64,000 nucleotides of DNA from the NCBI RefSeq assembly GCF_963583255.1, contig NC_084819.1, forward strand, positions 20,422,460 through 20,486,459. Reading direction: 5' to 3'. Both the position numbers and the translations under genes were made by a program. Below, one piece after another: positions 13,166-24,239 of this stretch. The notes beneath the pieces were generated by a model. It was not told where the DNA came from. It searched no databases and saw nothing but the letters and a program-made list of their open reading frames with translations. The DNA comes from Pyrus communis (taxonomy: Eukaryota > Streptophyta > Magnoliopsida > Rosales > Rosaceae). How positions within the stretch are numbered: position 1 is the first letter of the stretch; the number at the start of each line of letters is the position of its first letter.

Positions 13166-13363
13166 GGAGGATCCTTTTCGGATTCTCTTTGTGAGGATTC
13201 CGAAGATCTTCAAATCGAGTTCTTTGATCGTACATCATGCGATCAGTTTTTTACAGATACAGTTCATATTTAATTTTAAATAAAAATATTTAAAATAATT
13301 TATGATTGTTATACGATGAACGAACAAAATTTAAAAATCTCAAAATCTTCGCAAAGAAGATCC
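13166..13363. mobile_element. MITE family 1, copy 2
   Basis: The ends 'ggatccttttcgg' and 'aagaagatcctc' flank an AT-rich core with 'ttaaataaaaatatttaaa'. It has the same design as 9807-10006. Confidence 0.7.
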
Positions 13364-14098
13364 TCTTTCTCCTCATTCCTCCTCCTCTACCCTTTTGCTA
13401 AGAACAGAGCACTCACTCTCTCTCTCCCTGTCTTGAAAATTTTCTTTAATTATATAGAAGTAAAAGATTAATTTTTTTGTTATAATAGTTTATTATTTGA
13501 AAAATTGGTTAAAATAATAAAAAAAATGGTTAATGACATACAAAAAATAATAATCATTTCACAGTTGAATTTTGAAAACGAAAATGATCGTTTTAGCCAG
13601 ATTACTCGCACAAATGCATTCTTTAAGATCACCAACTCTACTTTAACGTACCGTTCGATTTTAAAAATAAAAAAATCAAGTGAGAACAGCTACGAAGGCA
13701 TATATTCAAAAGAGAAAAACTTATTTTCTTCTCGTGTTTGAATTTATGTTTCGTTTATTTATAAAGACAAAGCAAAAAGTCTTCTCTTTCACTCGTTTTG
13801 ATCATTTATTTTTTCTATGTTCATCTTTCACACTTCTCCTATAGAGAGCCTTGGTTTTTCTTCACATCACATCCCAAATCAATCTCTTCATACCACTTTT
13901 TTCCCGTTTTCCATCTTACTTACTTTTTTAATACGGAAAAGAGTTGGACTTGGAGCAAGTTGATATATGCAGCAGGTTCATTAGTAGGACTTTGTCTGTC
14001 GTTTAATAACCATTTCGTTTTCAGTTTTTAATTAATCCGCAACTATTTCTTTCTCTTGGGTACTTCACTATCTGATCTTGACAAGGTTTTTTAGAGTT
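13364..14098. promoter_or_regulatory. Upstream region and 5' leader of the WRKY gene
   Basis: AT-rich sequence that ends in a purine-rich GAGAGA tract (14099-14124) directly before the WRKY start codon, a common plant 5' UTR composition. I see no TATA box that I would defend. Confidence 0.35.
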
Positions 14099-14124
14099 TA
14101 GAGAGAGAGAAAGAGAGTGAGAGA

Positions 14125-15364
14125 ATGGAGGAGGTTGAGGCAGCTAACAGAGCAGCAGTTGGGAGCTGCCACAGAGTTCTCAATCTCTTGTGCAAACCAA
14201 AACCATGGAAAAACCTGCAGGTGGAGACTGAGGTGGCAGTGTTCAAGTTCAAGAGAGTTCTCTCTCTCCTCAGCCATGGAAGAGGAAGAGTGAGAAAGTT
14301 GAAGAAAAACCTAAACCCACCACCTTTCCCTCAAAATATCTTCTCAGACGGCCCTAATTATTCAGATATTTCACCAAAACCCCTCCAGTTACTCCCTCCT
14401 ACTTTTCCTAAAACCCCCCACGCAGAAAAAAAATTTCCAGGAAACCCAGTTCCGGATGCCAATCTCAAGCTTCCCCTCCAAATTCCCAAAACAAAAACTT
14501 TGAAGCAGCACCAGGAAGAGAGAGAAAAATTGCAGTTTCACCCCCAGCAGGTGAAATATCAGAGTGAAATGGTGTTTTCTGGGATAGACAGTGGCATAAA
14601 CCTTGCATTTGATAGGTCTAGCTCTAGCTTCAACCCCTCCATGACATCGGCCAGATCGTTCATGTCATGTTTGAGCATAGGCGACGGCGGTGAGGTCAAC
14701 ACCGGCAGAGATTCTTTTCGGTTGATCAATGGCGTGCCTCGGATTTCCGGTCAGAGTTCGCAGCAGCAAAGTAGGTGCACTGGTGTGGTGGAAAATGGGA
14801 GTGTGAATTGCGGCAGCAGTGGTAAATGCCAATATCCCAAGAAGAGGTGAGTTTTATTCTGAAATTATCGCTTTCAAGATGGGTGTTCTTTTACCTATTT
14901 TGAAACAAACGATATTCTACCTTAAACTAATCTAAATTGTGGGTTGAGGCTTCAATCGGTTGCATAGCGGGAGCAGATCCGCTCTAGCCAAAGCGCTTGA
15001 ACTAATGTTGTTTTTGTTAACAGGAAACTGAGGGTGAAAAGAACTTTTAAGGTCCCTGCCATTAGTGACAAGACTTCAGACATTCCTCCCGATGAGTTTT
15101 CGTGGCGGAAATACGGGCAGAAGCCGATCAAGGGCTCCCCGTACCCAAGGTAACGATTCTATTTTCTCTGCTCAAACATGCTTCTGTAGTTGTTATGGTT
15201 GTTTCAGTCTGGCTTATGAAGGGAATTGATGTAGGGGATACTACAAATGTAGCAGCATAAGAGGGTGTCCTGCGAGGAAACATGTAGAGAGATGCCTTGA
15301 AGACCCTGCCATGCTCATAGTCACCTACGAAGGCGAGCATAAGCATTCCCAGTCCGCCCGCTGA
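14125..15364 (+). CDS. WRKY39: WRKY transcription factor, group IId (WRKY39/21/74-like), 3 exons
   Basis: Exons are 14125-14846, 15024-15149 and 15235-15364 with GT-AG introns, giving 325 residues. The protein is a nuclear DNA-binding factor that recognises W-box (TTGAC) sites. Residues about 38-60 ([14 protein letters not shown]...) match the diverged calmodulin-binding region of the group. A basic, Cys-containing linker ending KKRKLRVKR precedes WRKYGQK at 268-274. The zinc finger is C-x5-C-x23-H-x1-H, with HKH where HNH is usual, and both His are kept. The intron between PYPR and GYYKC is the classic WRKY R-type intron. The tail stops five residues after the last His, slightly short for the family. 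The [13 protein letters not shown] stretch points to the WRKY21/39/74 branch. The exact orthologue name rests on recalled synteny. Confidence 0.92.
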
Positions 15365-15854
15365 GGCATTGGCTTGGAATACCGCCAGAGACACCCCGTT
15401 GCAGGAAAGTTCCGGCTGTGAAGTGCATCCTGGTACTTCTTGTATAACATGGAGCTTCAAACGGAACAAACATAGGCTAACTAGTATTTCATGTGAAATG
15501 TAAATTGAGTTGATGGAAAGCGTTTTTTTTAATGTTCAATTCTTCCGAACCCTCGTTATCAAAACCAAAATTCTACTATGACATGTACCGGATGGGTGAA
15601 GCGTTGAATGTACAGTCAGGGATCCAACAGCAATTTAAGGATCACAACATGAAACACATTCAGATACTAATAAACTTGATTGAAAGAAAATCTTTATCCG
15701 ATAAATCCTACAAGCCGGTCGACATTGTCATTGTTTACAGAATGATAAAACATTCAAAAGATATCGATAAAGGAAAATCCAAATCCATAACTTAATTAAA
15801 AGGCTCTCAACATCTGATATCAGGGAACATGTGATCAAGGAGGAAGTAGAAACT
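15365..15854. other. Convergent 3' ends of the WRKY and RPS15 genes
   Basis: About 490 bp separates the two stop codons and must hold both 3' UTRs. The plus-strand open frame at 15532-15795 is lysine- and isoleucine-rich with no recognised domain. I treat it as UTR noise. Confidence 0.5.
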
Positions 15855-17168
<1,314 letters not shown>

Positions 17169-17263
17169 GTTTGCTGAAGAAGAAAAGAAACCCTAATTCG
17201 CAGAGGGAGAGAGGGACAGAGAGAGAATAGGCGACTGGTGGAGTTGCAGTGGAAGTGGGGAAA

Positions 17264-17293
17264 TTAGGGTTTTTATGGTTGGGTTTATATATG
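17264..17293 (-). promoter_or_regulatory. RPS15 promoter: TATA box and telo-box
   Basis: Read on the minus strand there is a TATA-like 'atatataaac' (17293-17284) followed by the telo-box 'aaaaccctaa' (17273-17264). A second 'aaaccctaat' lies in the leader near 17188-17197. Telo-boxes are a known feature of plant ribosomal protein promoters. Confidence 0.7.
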
Positions 17294-17489
17294 TCCTCGA
17301 TTTAACGGGTTATTTGCCGGAGCTTTGGAGGAGTCGGGTCCGCCCCGAGTATCCGTATCTCCACGGGTACTAGACTATAGAGTCCGTTCTGGTCCTTTCC
17401 CGGGCTTGCCTATCAAGTTTGGGCCTATTGGGATTGTTTAGTTATAATTGGTTGCTTTTTGAAAAAGCTTAAAAGAAGATTTTCTACCG

Positions 17490-17642
17490 AAACTTTAATG
17501 AAAAGCTCATGATTCTGTTTATTTTAATGAAAAATTATATTTTTACATTAAAACGTCAATCCTGATACTATTCACTCTACCCTTTATTTTGTCCTTATCG
17601 TTAAAACTCAAAGTTTTCAAACCCTTTTTCATTAGTTTTCCT
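17490..17642 (+). mobile_element. MITE family 2, copy 2
   Basis: Similar to 38263-38413 and 38871-39022, running from 'aactttaatgaaaa' to 'cattagttttcc'. It lies about 200 bp beyond the RPS15 TATA box. Confidence 0.8.
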
Positions 17643-18889
17643 AATTTCTAACCGTAAAAAGTGTTTTTAACGAGGTTTGATGAAAAAATTGAAATTTCGA
17701 GTATAGAAGCACTTCTAGCAAAAGTGTCGATCAGCATAAGTGTTATTTATAAAAGCAACCCTAAGCAACCTCTTTTTCTTTTTTCTTTTTTCTTATTGTT
17801 AAGTTTCTCCATTTTTACCTTATACACATAGTTGTTTCGTCTTCCTACTTGGCTCCTTCGTATTGAGTTGTTGTCGGAGCGTCTAACCAACGATTATTTC
17901 CAATCTAAAGCATGACTTGGTAGTTAAGGAAATTGCCGAGCTCAACCAATTTCTTGAATAATTGCATTTTGAGAGGCCAAATAAAGCCTCTAGCCCCTAA
18001 CCCTTGCCCTTTCCACTAGACTTGCTCTTAAATCTACATTCTAATGCCTGTAAAGTAAGGAATTATTTCTACCAGAGGGACTAGCTAGTTGATTCCGTAC
18101 TAACTCTACCAAGTAAGTAAACGTGTCATTAGTAGCGGAGTCAGCTTGGGGTCAATGACTGCTCATGACTCCAACAGCTTCTTAATCTCGTGTACATTTG
18201 TTGGTAATTATCTTTAACTCCAACTAAAGAGAGTGAACAATGTTGAAGTACAACCTATTGTTGCTTCTTCCTTCTCCATTATTCTTCTTTCTTTCCTGTG
18301 TCTTTCCTTCTTTTTTCTTCTTTCTTTCTTGTGTCTTTCCTTCTCCTTTTTCTTCTATGCAACCCAATGGTGCACACCATATTCTCGACGTAATGTTTCG
18401 CTCAAAAAGTTTTGGCAGGTAGGTCTTGACAGTCTACTAGCATGGGCACATCTTGATAGAAGTAGATGCTAGAAGAACACAACAGTTATCAATAGATGTC
18501 ATAACAAGCTTTTAGCGTTGTTAATAGATTTTAATAAGTGCCGACAAATACTTAACGAAATAGGGTAATAATTTTTCTTTTATCGAAATCATGATCCCAT
18601 TGTTGTAAACTCTGCCACTGCGTGTCATAAGGAGTGTTCACACTTCTTATCTTAAAATTGGTAAATAATTTTTCCTATAATATTATAAGAAAACGACATT
18701 GGTGGATCAATTAAATCTAGTGTATGCAATTGCCCAACTGCTATCATTGCTATATAAGAAATTTCTCAATGTTCATTTTGATGTTCTGCTTGAGTGACAT
18801 GGGGCACGACACCTGAAAGCTTAAAAAAAAAAAAAAAACCCGAGCCAGGGTGGGAAGCCAAAGACAAGTAGATGTGCGAGCTTCATCTT
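17643..18889. other. Gene-free spacer with a pyrimidine-rich tandem repeat
   Basis: At about 18285-18355 a roughly 33-bp unit with 'gtgtctttccttct' occurs twice. The two overlapping open frames there only translate this low-complexity tract (Phe/Ser/Leu-rich), so I do not call a gene. An A-run lies at about 18822-18838. Confidence 0.5.
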
Positions 18890-18894
18890 GCTAT

Positions 18895-19480
18895 TGTTGG
18901 ACCAATATTAAAAAATATGAAAAAAAGCACAATGATAATAATCATAAATAAAATAACAACATCAATAGTATACAAGATTAATATAAACAACTAGAGATAA
19001 AATTAGAAAAAACTGACAAACTTGGAGATTGAGGCTTACATAAATGCAATGTCCTAAAGATAGAATTTCGCCCCTACTTTTGTGCTTGTAATTCGATAGG
19101 CGTCCATCTCCTAGGATTCAACAATCTATAATCGGAAGTCAAAGCACTTCAATCTTCGAACTCTGGCGAACTTTATATATTTCATACTCTCAAGACACGA
19201 CTCGGAATTTAACACACGAAGCATGATAAAAACAAAGTAGGGAAACCCTATTTCTCAAGAGTAAAAATTAACTCTAATTTTCTATATTAATGATGATGGT
19301 TTCATGAGTTTATATAGCACCCAAGTACTTATTGTTAAAGAGATGTAACTTTTCATCTATAAGTATACATCATTTGACAAAGAAATGCACCTAAATAACA
19401 TAACATTTCTAAGAAATATGGTCAACACTATTTTTCATTCAATTATTAAGATTATATATTATAATATATAATTTCCAATA
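18895..19480 (-). mobile_element. Copia-type solo LTR (586 bp) with 5-bp target duplication
   Basis: The plus-strand left edge is TGTTGGACCAAT and the right edge is ATTTCCAATA. Read on the minus strand it starts near-canonically (TATTGGAAATT, one change from TGTTGG) and ends GGTCCAACA. The perfect direct repeat GCTAT flanks it (18890-18894, 19481-19485). No internal coding region remains. The 'ttggaaattatatatt' start is typical of copia LTRs. Confidence 0.85.
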
Positions 19481-19519
19481 GCTATGTGAAGAAACATTTA
19501 TGAATCTTTCACTGGATGC

Positions 19520-19905
19520 CTTTAAGAGAAAGGATTTCCATTTTTTTTAAATGGAGATTAGTTGTGACGCTTCCAACACATCGAACTTCAATGATTTGAA
19601 CTGTTTATTTTTAAGCTACACCTTATAAATCATCCTTGCAAAATATTAGTCAATTCGAAAATATTTGAGACATCTAATTGAATTAAAAAAAATTGACGAA
19701 TACTTTATTCTCTAAGAAACGATGAAAATTCATTGTGATAATTAAATAGGCAAATGTTTCGGATTGAATTGAATTTTTTTTTAAAGATGATCTATGAATC
19801 AAGATTAACAAAATAGACGGTTCGGATCATTGAAATTCGATGTGAAGTGAGTCCCACAACTAACCCCTATTTTTTAAAGAAAAAAAAAATGAGAATACCT
19901 TCCTT
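19520..19905. mobile_element. MITE-like repeat family 4, copy 1 (about 385 bp)
   Basis: It shares long stretches such as 'catccttgcaaaatattagt' and 'gattgaattgaattttt' with 50180-50575. The ends are short and imperfectly inverted ('aaggatttccattt' / 'aatgagaatacctt'). Confidence 0.7.
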
Positions 19906-19982
19906 TAAAGGGCCTAATATATTTAAGTATTCAGGATATCTTATTAAGTCGTGAAAACTCCTCACCTATCCAAAATTAACAA

Positions 19983-20086
19983 GTGAATTTTCGGTTTGCG
20001 TTGCGCCAACACACATGTCTTGGTGAATTTATCAAACCTAACCTCTCGGCAGAACGCAGACCGAAAATTCACCAAGACATGTGTGT
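19983..20086. repeat. Interleaved inverted repeats
   Basis: A 22-base arm at 20009-20030 is perfectly complementary to 20065-20086. A 20-base arm at 19983-20002 pairs with 20053-20072 with one mismatch. The arms overlap on the right side only, so the left side is a permuted version of the right. Confidence 0.85.
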
Positions 20087-20404
20087 AGGTTACTAGATTT
20101 CCTGAAAACGAAAAAACTAGTGAACAATCAAAATTGAACAAGCACCTTTTCGCTAATGCAGTTGTGATTAGCAAATTTTCATCATACATGTTGTTATTGA
20201 AATAGTTAATTTCTAAAAACACCATTTAGAGATCATCTTTGTACTAAATCAATCAAATTTGCAATCCTTTACTGTCTCATATGCACCCAACAACTCAGAC
20301 AATTTTTGTAACAATTAAGATTTTTATACAATGAGCAGTTGATTTAGAAGAAAATGTCATATGTGATTAGTGAAAGGTAACTATGGAAGGACAATACTTC
20401 TCTC

Positions 20405-20710
20405 ATATCCCACTAACGTATATGTCATCATTTCACCGTACAATAAGAAAAATCGAAACCGTTCATTTTCTTTATCATCATCCACATATCATCTAAAAAA
20501 AAGCTCTATTTCATTCTGATGCCATTTAGTCATCCATATTGTAATATGTGATGAATCGTCAATTTCTTTTATTCAAATGGATGACTAAACAATTTTCAAA
20601 TCAAATGAATTTGTACAGAAATGATTTTTAGATGATAGTAATTAGAGAATGAATGGTTTTGATAATAATGTTTGTATGGTGAAATGATGTAATGTTAGTG
20701 AAGAAAGAGG
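20405..20710. mobile_element. Fold-back (MITE-like) element
   Basis: The left arm (about 20420-20500, 'catcatttcaccgtacaa') and right arm (about 20630-20705) are complementary over roughly 75 bases. A nested inner palindrome centred near 20550 pairs 'tttagtcatccat' with 'atggatgactaaa'. No coding content. Confidence 0.65.
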
Positions 20711-21433
20711 AAAATTATTGAGAAAGAGATATGTATTATCGAATCTGGAATGGCTACATTGTTTTGTGTGGTTCCTCAAAGAACACCTCAAACATGAGTC
20801 GACTTGTGTTGGATGAATTAAATCATAACAAATTATACACATGCTTGTCTTCATATGAAAATTAGGTATCACAAACTATCAAACTATTCAAAATATGTTC
20901 AACTTCATCGTCCTTCTGATCGACATTTTGTGACTCATTTGTTGTCGGAATTTCACGATTCTTGAACCAATTCACTCCTCTACAAGCCTACAACAATCCA
21001 AGACCAAAAAAAAGAAAATGTAATTAAAACATTCTCGTAAAATCTAATCAAACTCAAACAAACTCCAAAGAAACCCTAGTTTTGACCAATCCATCTTCAA
21101 ATCCAAATTTCTCCCAATCCAAAAATCCAAATCCACCAACCAAACACCCATTAGAAATTTCACGTTCTAACCTTCACAACCATCAAAATCTCACTAAAAT
21201 CCATCAACCACCCAAAAAATTACACCCATTACAAATCAACTCAGAAACACAACCTAAAATCCCCCATCAAATATTTGACAACCCAAACAAAAAGCAGCCT
21301 TCAAACAAAAGCTTAAGCGGTCAATCCTATCCGAGTCACGCCCCAAACTCTCATCCCAGCCGCAGATAACCCCTCGATCCGACGACCCAAATTTAAACAC
21401 TTGCACATTCCTCGATCCGGATCGCACTGCCCC
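20711..21433. other. Spacer upstream of histone H1
   Basis: The first half is AT-rich. The strand changes to a strongly C/A-biased composition at about 21060-21370 ('ccaaatccaccaacc'-like runs), whose open frame is Pro/Asn/Ser-rich low complexity. I do not call it a gene. Confidence 0.4.
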
Positions 21434-21480
21434 GACCAATCAGCGCTCAGCACTTCCCATTCACCTCCTCCCCATATAAA
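21434..21480 (+). promoter_or_regulatory. Histone H1 promoter: CCAAT box and TATA box
   Basis: 'gaccaatcagcgctc' starts at 21434 and 'catataaacc' at about 21472-21481. The TATA lies about 125 bp before the start codon, leaving room for a leader of about 95 bp. Confidence 0.6.
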
Positions 21481-21603
21481 CCACCTTCTCCCCCAACTGG
21501 CTTTTCACATTTCCCGTTTTCTGATTCTCTCCATCCAAAATCCGAAAAATCCGTTCCGATTCCGTTTCCGAGTTAACTGAGTCAAACCGCCGAGTCAACG
21601 ACC

Positions 21604-22372
21604 ATGACTGGAACTGGCGTCTCCGCTGCCAAGGCCAAGAAGGCGAGGTCTCCGCCTGCACACCCGCCATTCGTCGAGGTACGTGGTCGGAAAATCGGTA
21701 TTCTGGTTTAGTTTACGATGTTGCCGTCTGTTTTGTGTTTTCGGAGGCTGATTGCGATGTCGTTTTTGTGGTTTTCAGATGATCACGGTGGCGATTGTGG
21801 CGCTGAAGGAGAGGACGGGATCGAGCCAGTACGCGATCACCAAGTTTGTGGAGGAGAAGCACAAGAATCTGCCGCCGACCTTCAGGAAGCTTCTGCTCTA
21901 CCATTTGAAGAAGCTCGTGGCTGCCGGAAAGCTCGTCAAGGTGAAAAACTCGTTCAAACTGCCTCCGGTCCGCGGCGCCGCTCCGGCGAAAGAGAAGACG
22001 GCCGGTGCGCCGTAGCCTAAGAAGTCGGCGGCGGTGGTCGCCAAGGCGAAGACCAAAACGGCTGCGAAGCCCAAGGCGAAGGTTGCGTCGAAGCCCAAGT
22101 CGAAAGCGGTTGCTGCTAAACCCAAGTCCAAAGGGGTGGCTGCTAAACCTAAGGCGGCAGCTGCGAAGCCAAAGGTGAAGAAGGCGGTGGCGGCCAAGCC
22201 TGCTGCCAAGGCGGCAAGAACATCGACGAGGACGTCGCCGGGGAAGAAGGTGGAAGTGAAGTCTAAGGCTAAGGCGAAGAAGCCGGTGGCTCCGGCGAGA
22301 GCTGTGAGGAAGCCGAAGAGTGTGAAGTCTCCGGTGAAGAGGAAGGCTCCGGCGAGGAAGGCGAAGAAGTGA
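21604..22372 (+). pseudogene. Linker histone H1, 2 exons, interrupted by an in-frame TAG
   Basis: Exons are 21604-21678 and 21779-22372 (GT-AG). Residues 1-25 are a short basic N-tail. The H15 globular domain follows (about residues 19-92: MITVAIVALKERTGSSQYA, then LPPTFRKLLLYHLKKLVA and GKLVKVKNSFKLP). H1 binds the nucleosome dyad and linker DNA and compacts chromatin. A TAG at 22013-22015 ends the frame after 103 residues. The frame then stays open for 118 more codons of K/A/P-rich sequence ending RKAPARKAKK, a typical H1 C-terminal tail. So only one base breaks a normal gene of about 222 codons. Either this is a recent null allele, a sequencing error, or the cell makes a tailless globular H1. 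The promoter and splice sites look intact. Confidence 0.85.
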
Positions 22373-23965
22373 GATAGTCTTAGAGATGGTGTTCCGAGAC
22401 GTTTCTGGAGGGGGGTAGTTTGTGTAAATTTGTTTAGGGAGTGAGGGTAGTTTGGGAGTGGAACAGAAACAGCGTGTTTGACAGAGAATTTGTAGGGTTA
22501 TATTTTCTGATTTGTTTGTTATTTTTCCAACAACTTTGGGGGTTGTTATTTGCTAACTTTTTTTCTGTAGTATGAATGACATTATGAATGAGATGCTTAT
22601 TGTTGATAACCAAAATTCTGTTTACATGGATATGATGTTGGGTTACAACGCGTGCTTTCCGGTTTGAAACTCTCATTAGGGAATTCGATTTTAATTATGG
22701 ATAATTCTTGTGATTACGAATCAACGTGTGGGACCTACACAAAAAAAATGGAATTCAATTCTTGAAATTTGAGGCATTGGACTCCTCCATGATATTTGGA
22801 TTTCTGAACGGTGGAGGAATCAAAAATGTATTTTTTTTATTTTTATTATACCCTCATTCACATTATACACAACTCCATCCATATGCCAAAAAAAAGAAAC
22901 TACAATTTTGAGCAAGAAAATTTAAATATTAAAATACATACTTAAATTTATAAAAAATAAAAAATAAACAAAAACAATTTAATGTGTGTATAAAATAAAA
23001 AAACAATTTATTTTTTTATTACTATTATATATTATATCAAATTTTATTAAAAAAAGTATATAAAATATTTGATTTGGGAAAAGGTATTTTAGTAATCATA
23101 CTGGTTTATATTCCGATTCTGCTGAATTAGCAAACAGTTTTATGGAATTAGTGTCATTTCTATTCCGATTCATGAACATTTCTAAGTACATCGATATTTT
23201 TATACTAAGGGGATGGCTGATTCCAGAACATTTAAGTAAACAGCTTCAGCAAAAATCTGATTCTGACTCATTCTCATTCCAATTACTCTTCAATTCAATT
23301 CCTCATATTTTTATTACGATTACGTAAATGCGCCATAAGTTTCAAACTCTCTCTCTAAACATTTATAATATAAAAATTAAATAAAAAACAAAATAAAAAA
23401 CAAAAAATGTAAATAGTATATATATAAGCCTTTATATTATTTTCCTTCATTCCTTCTATAAATTTTGGTAATTTCCCTTTATAATAGTAAAAAAAAAATA
23501 TGACATCAAATACCTTTTTTTTAGATTAATTTCCTTCATTCCTTCTATAATTTTTGCTAATTTTATAGAGGATTATAATAGATAAGTTTTTATATGATTC
23601 TACAAATTTGGTAATTTTAAATCTATTTCAATTCAGTCTTACATGCAAAATGAGTGATTGGTTTTCTACTTATTATTGGGTAGTCTAATTTTGGGAAAAT
23701 CAGGAGTCTGATTCATCGCTTTAGGTGGGTTTCACATATGTTTTCATTTCATAAATGTTGATATAACACTTGAATCAGTGTAATTCCGTTACTTCCATTC
23801 CTATTCCACGTACGTATTTCCCCAAGTATTGGTAAATACTTTGAATCACTTGGAATGAGTGCAATTGCCATTCCTACCGTTCTATTCCACTTACGTAAAC
23901 ATGCCATAATTTGCTGCTAGAATGTTATGTATTGATAAAACTTGAGTGCAGGAAAACAGGCGGTG
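22373..23965. other. H1 3' region and AT-rich repeat-derived spacer
   Basis: The H1 3' UTR probably occupies the first 200 bp or so. From 23100 to 23910 words such as 'attccgattc', 'ccattcctattccac' and 'ccgttctattccacttacg' recur, which suggests decayed transposon sequence, but I could not define ends. No gene. Confidence 0.4.
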
Positions 23966-23970
23966 CCTTG

Positions 23971-24239
23971 TGTAGAAGATCTGTGTTCTTGCAAACGAAA
24001 GAGAGAGAAGAAAGAAGAGAGAAAAGAAAGAGAGAGAGAGAGGTTTCTTAAGTATTAAGCTTTCTGTATTTTCTCATTATGTCAAAGGAATAATACAATT
24101 ACATATATATAGTCTTTTGACTATTTACCTTTAGCTAGTCTAAGCTATCACACAAGATAAACTCATTACATAAATGACACCTTATACAAAACTAATAACT
24201 AATCAACTTTAGTTATGATATAGCATCTTCATCTTTACA
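23971..24239 (-). repeat. 3' LTR of the copia element
   Basis: 269 bp, TG...CA ends in both directions. The last nine or so codons of the polyprotein lie inside this LTR. Confidence 0.95.

Noticed and set aside
14125..15364. Possible frameshift at the WRKY C-terminus (open sequence continues in another frame after the stop)
   Set aside because: The zinc finger is complete and total length is near that of group IId relatives, so a natural short tail is the simpler reading.
18233..18472. Apparent membrane protein with a Phe/Leu/Ser-rich repeat
   Set aside because: Product of a tandemly duplicated CTTTC tract in two overlapping frames; low complexity.
21082..21369. 95-codon Pro/Asn/Ser-rich open frame before H1
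   Set aside because: Strand-biased low-complexity sequence, no domain, and it lies in the H1 upstream region.
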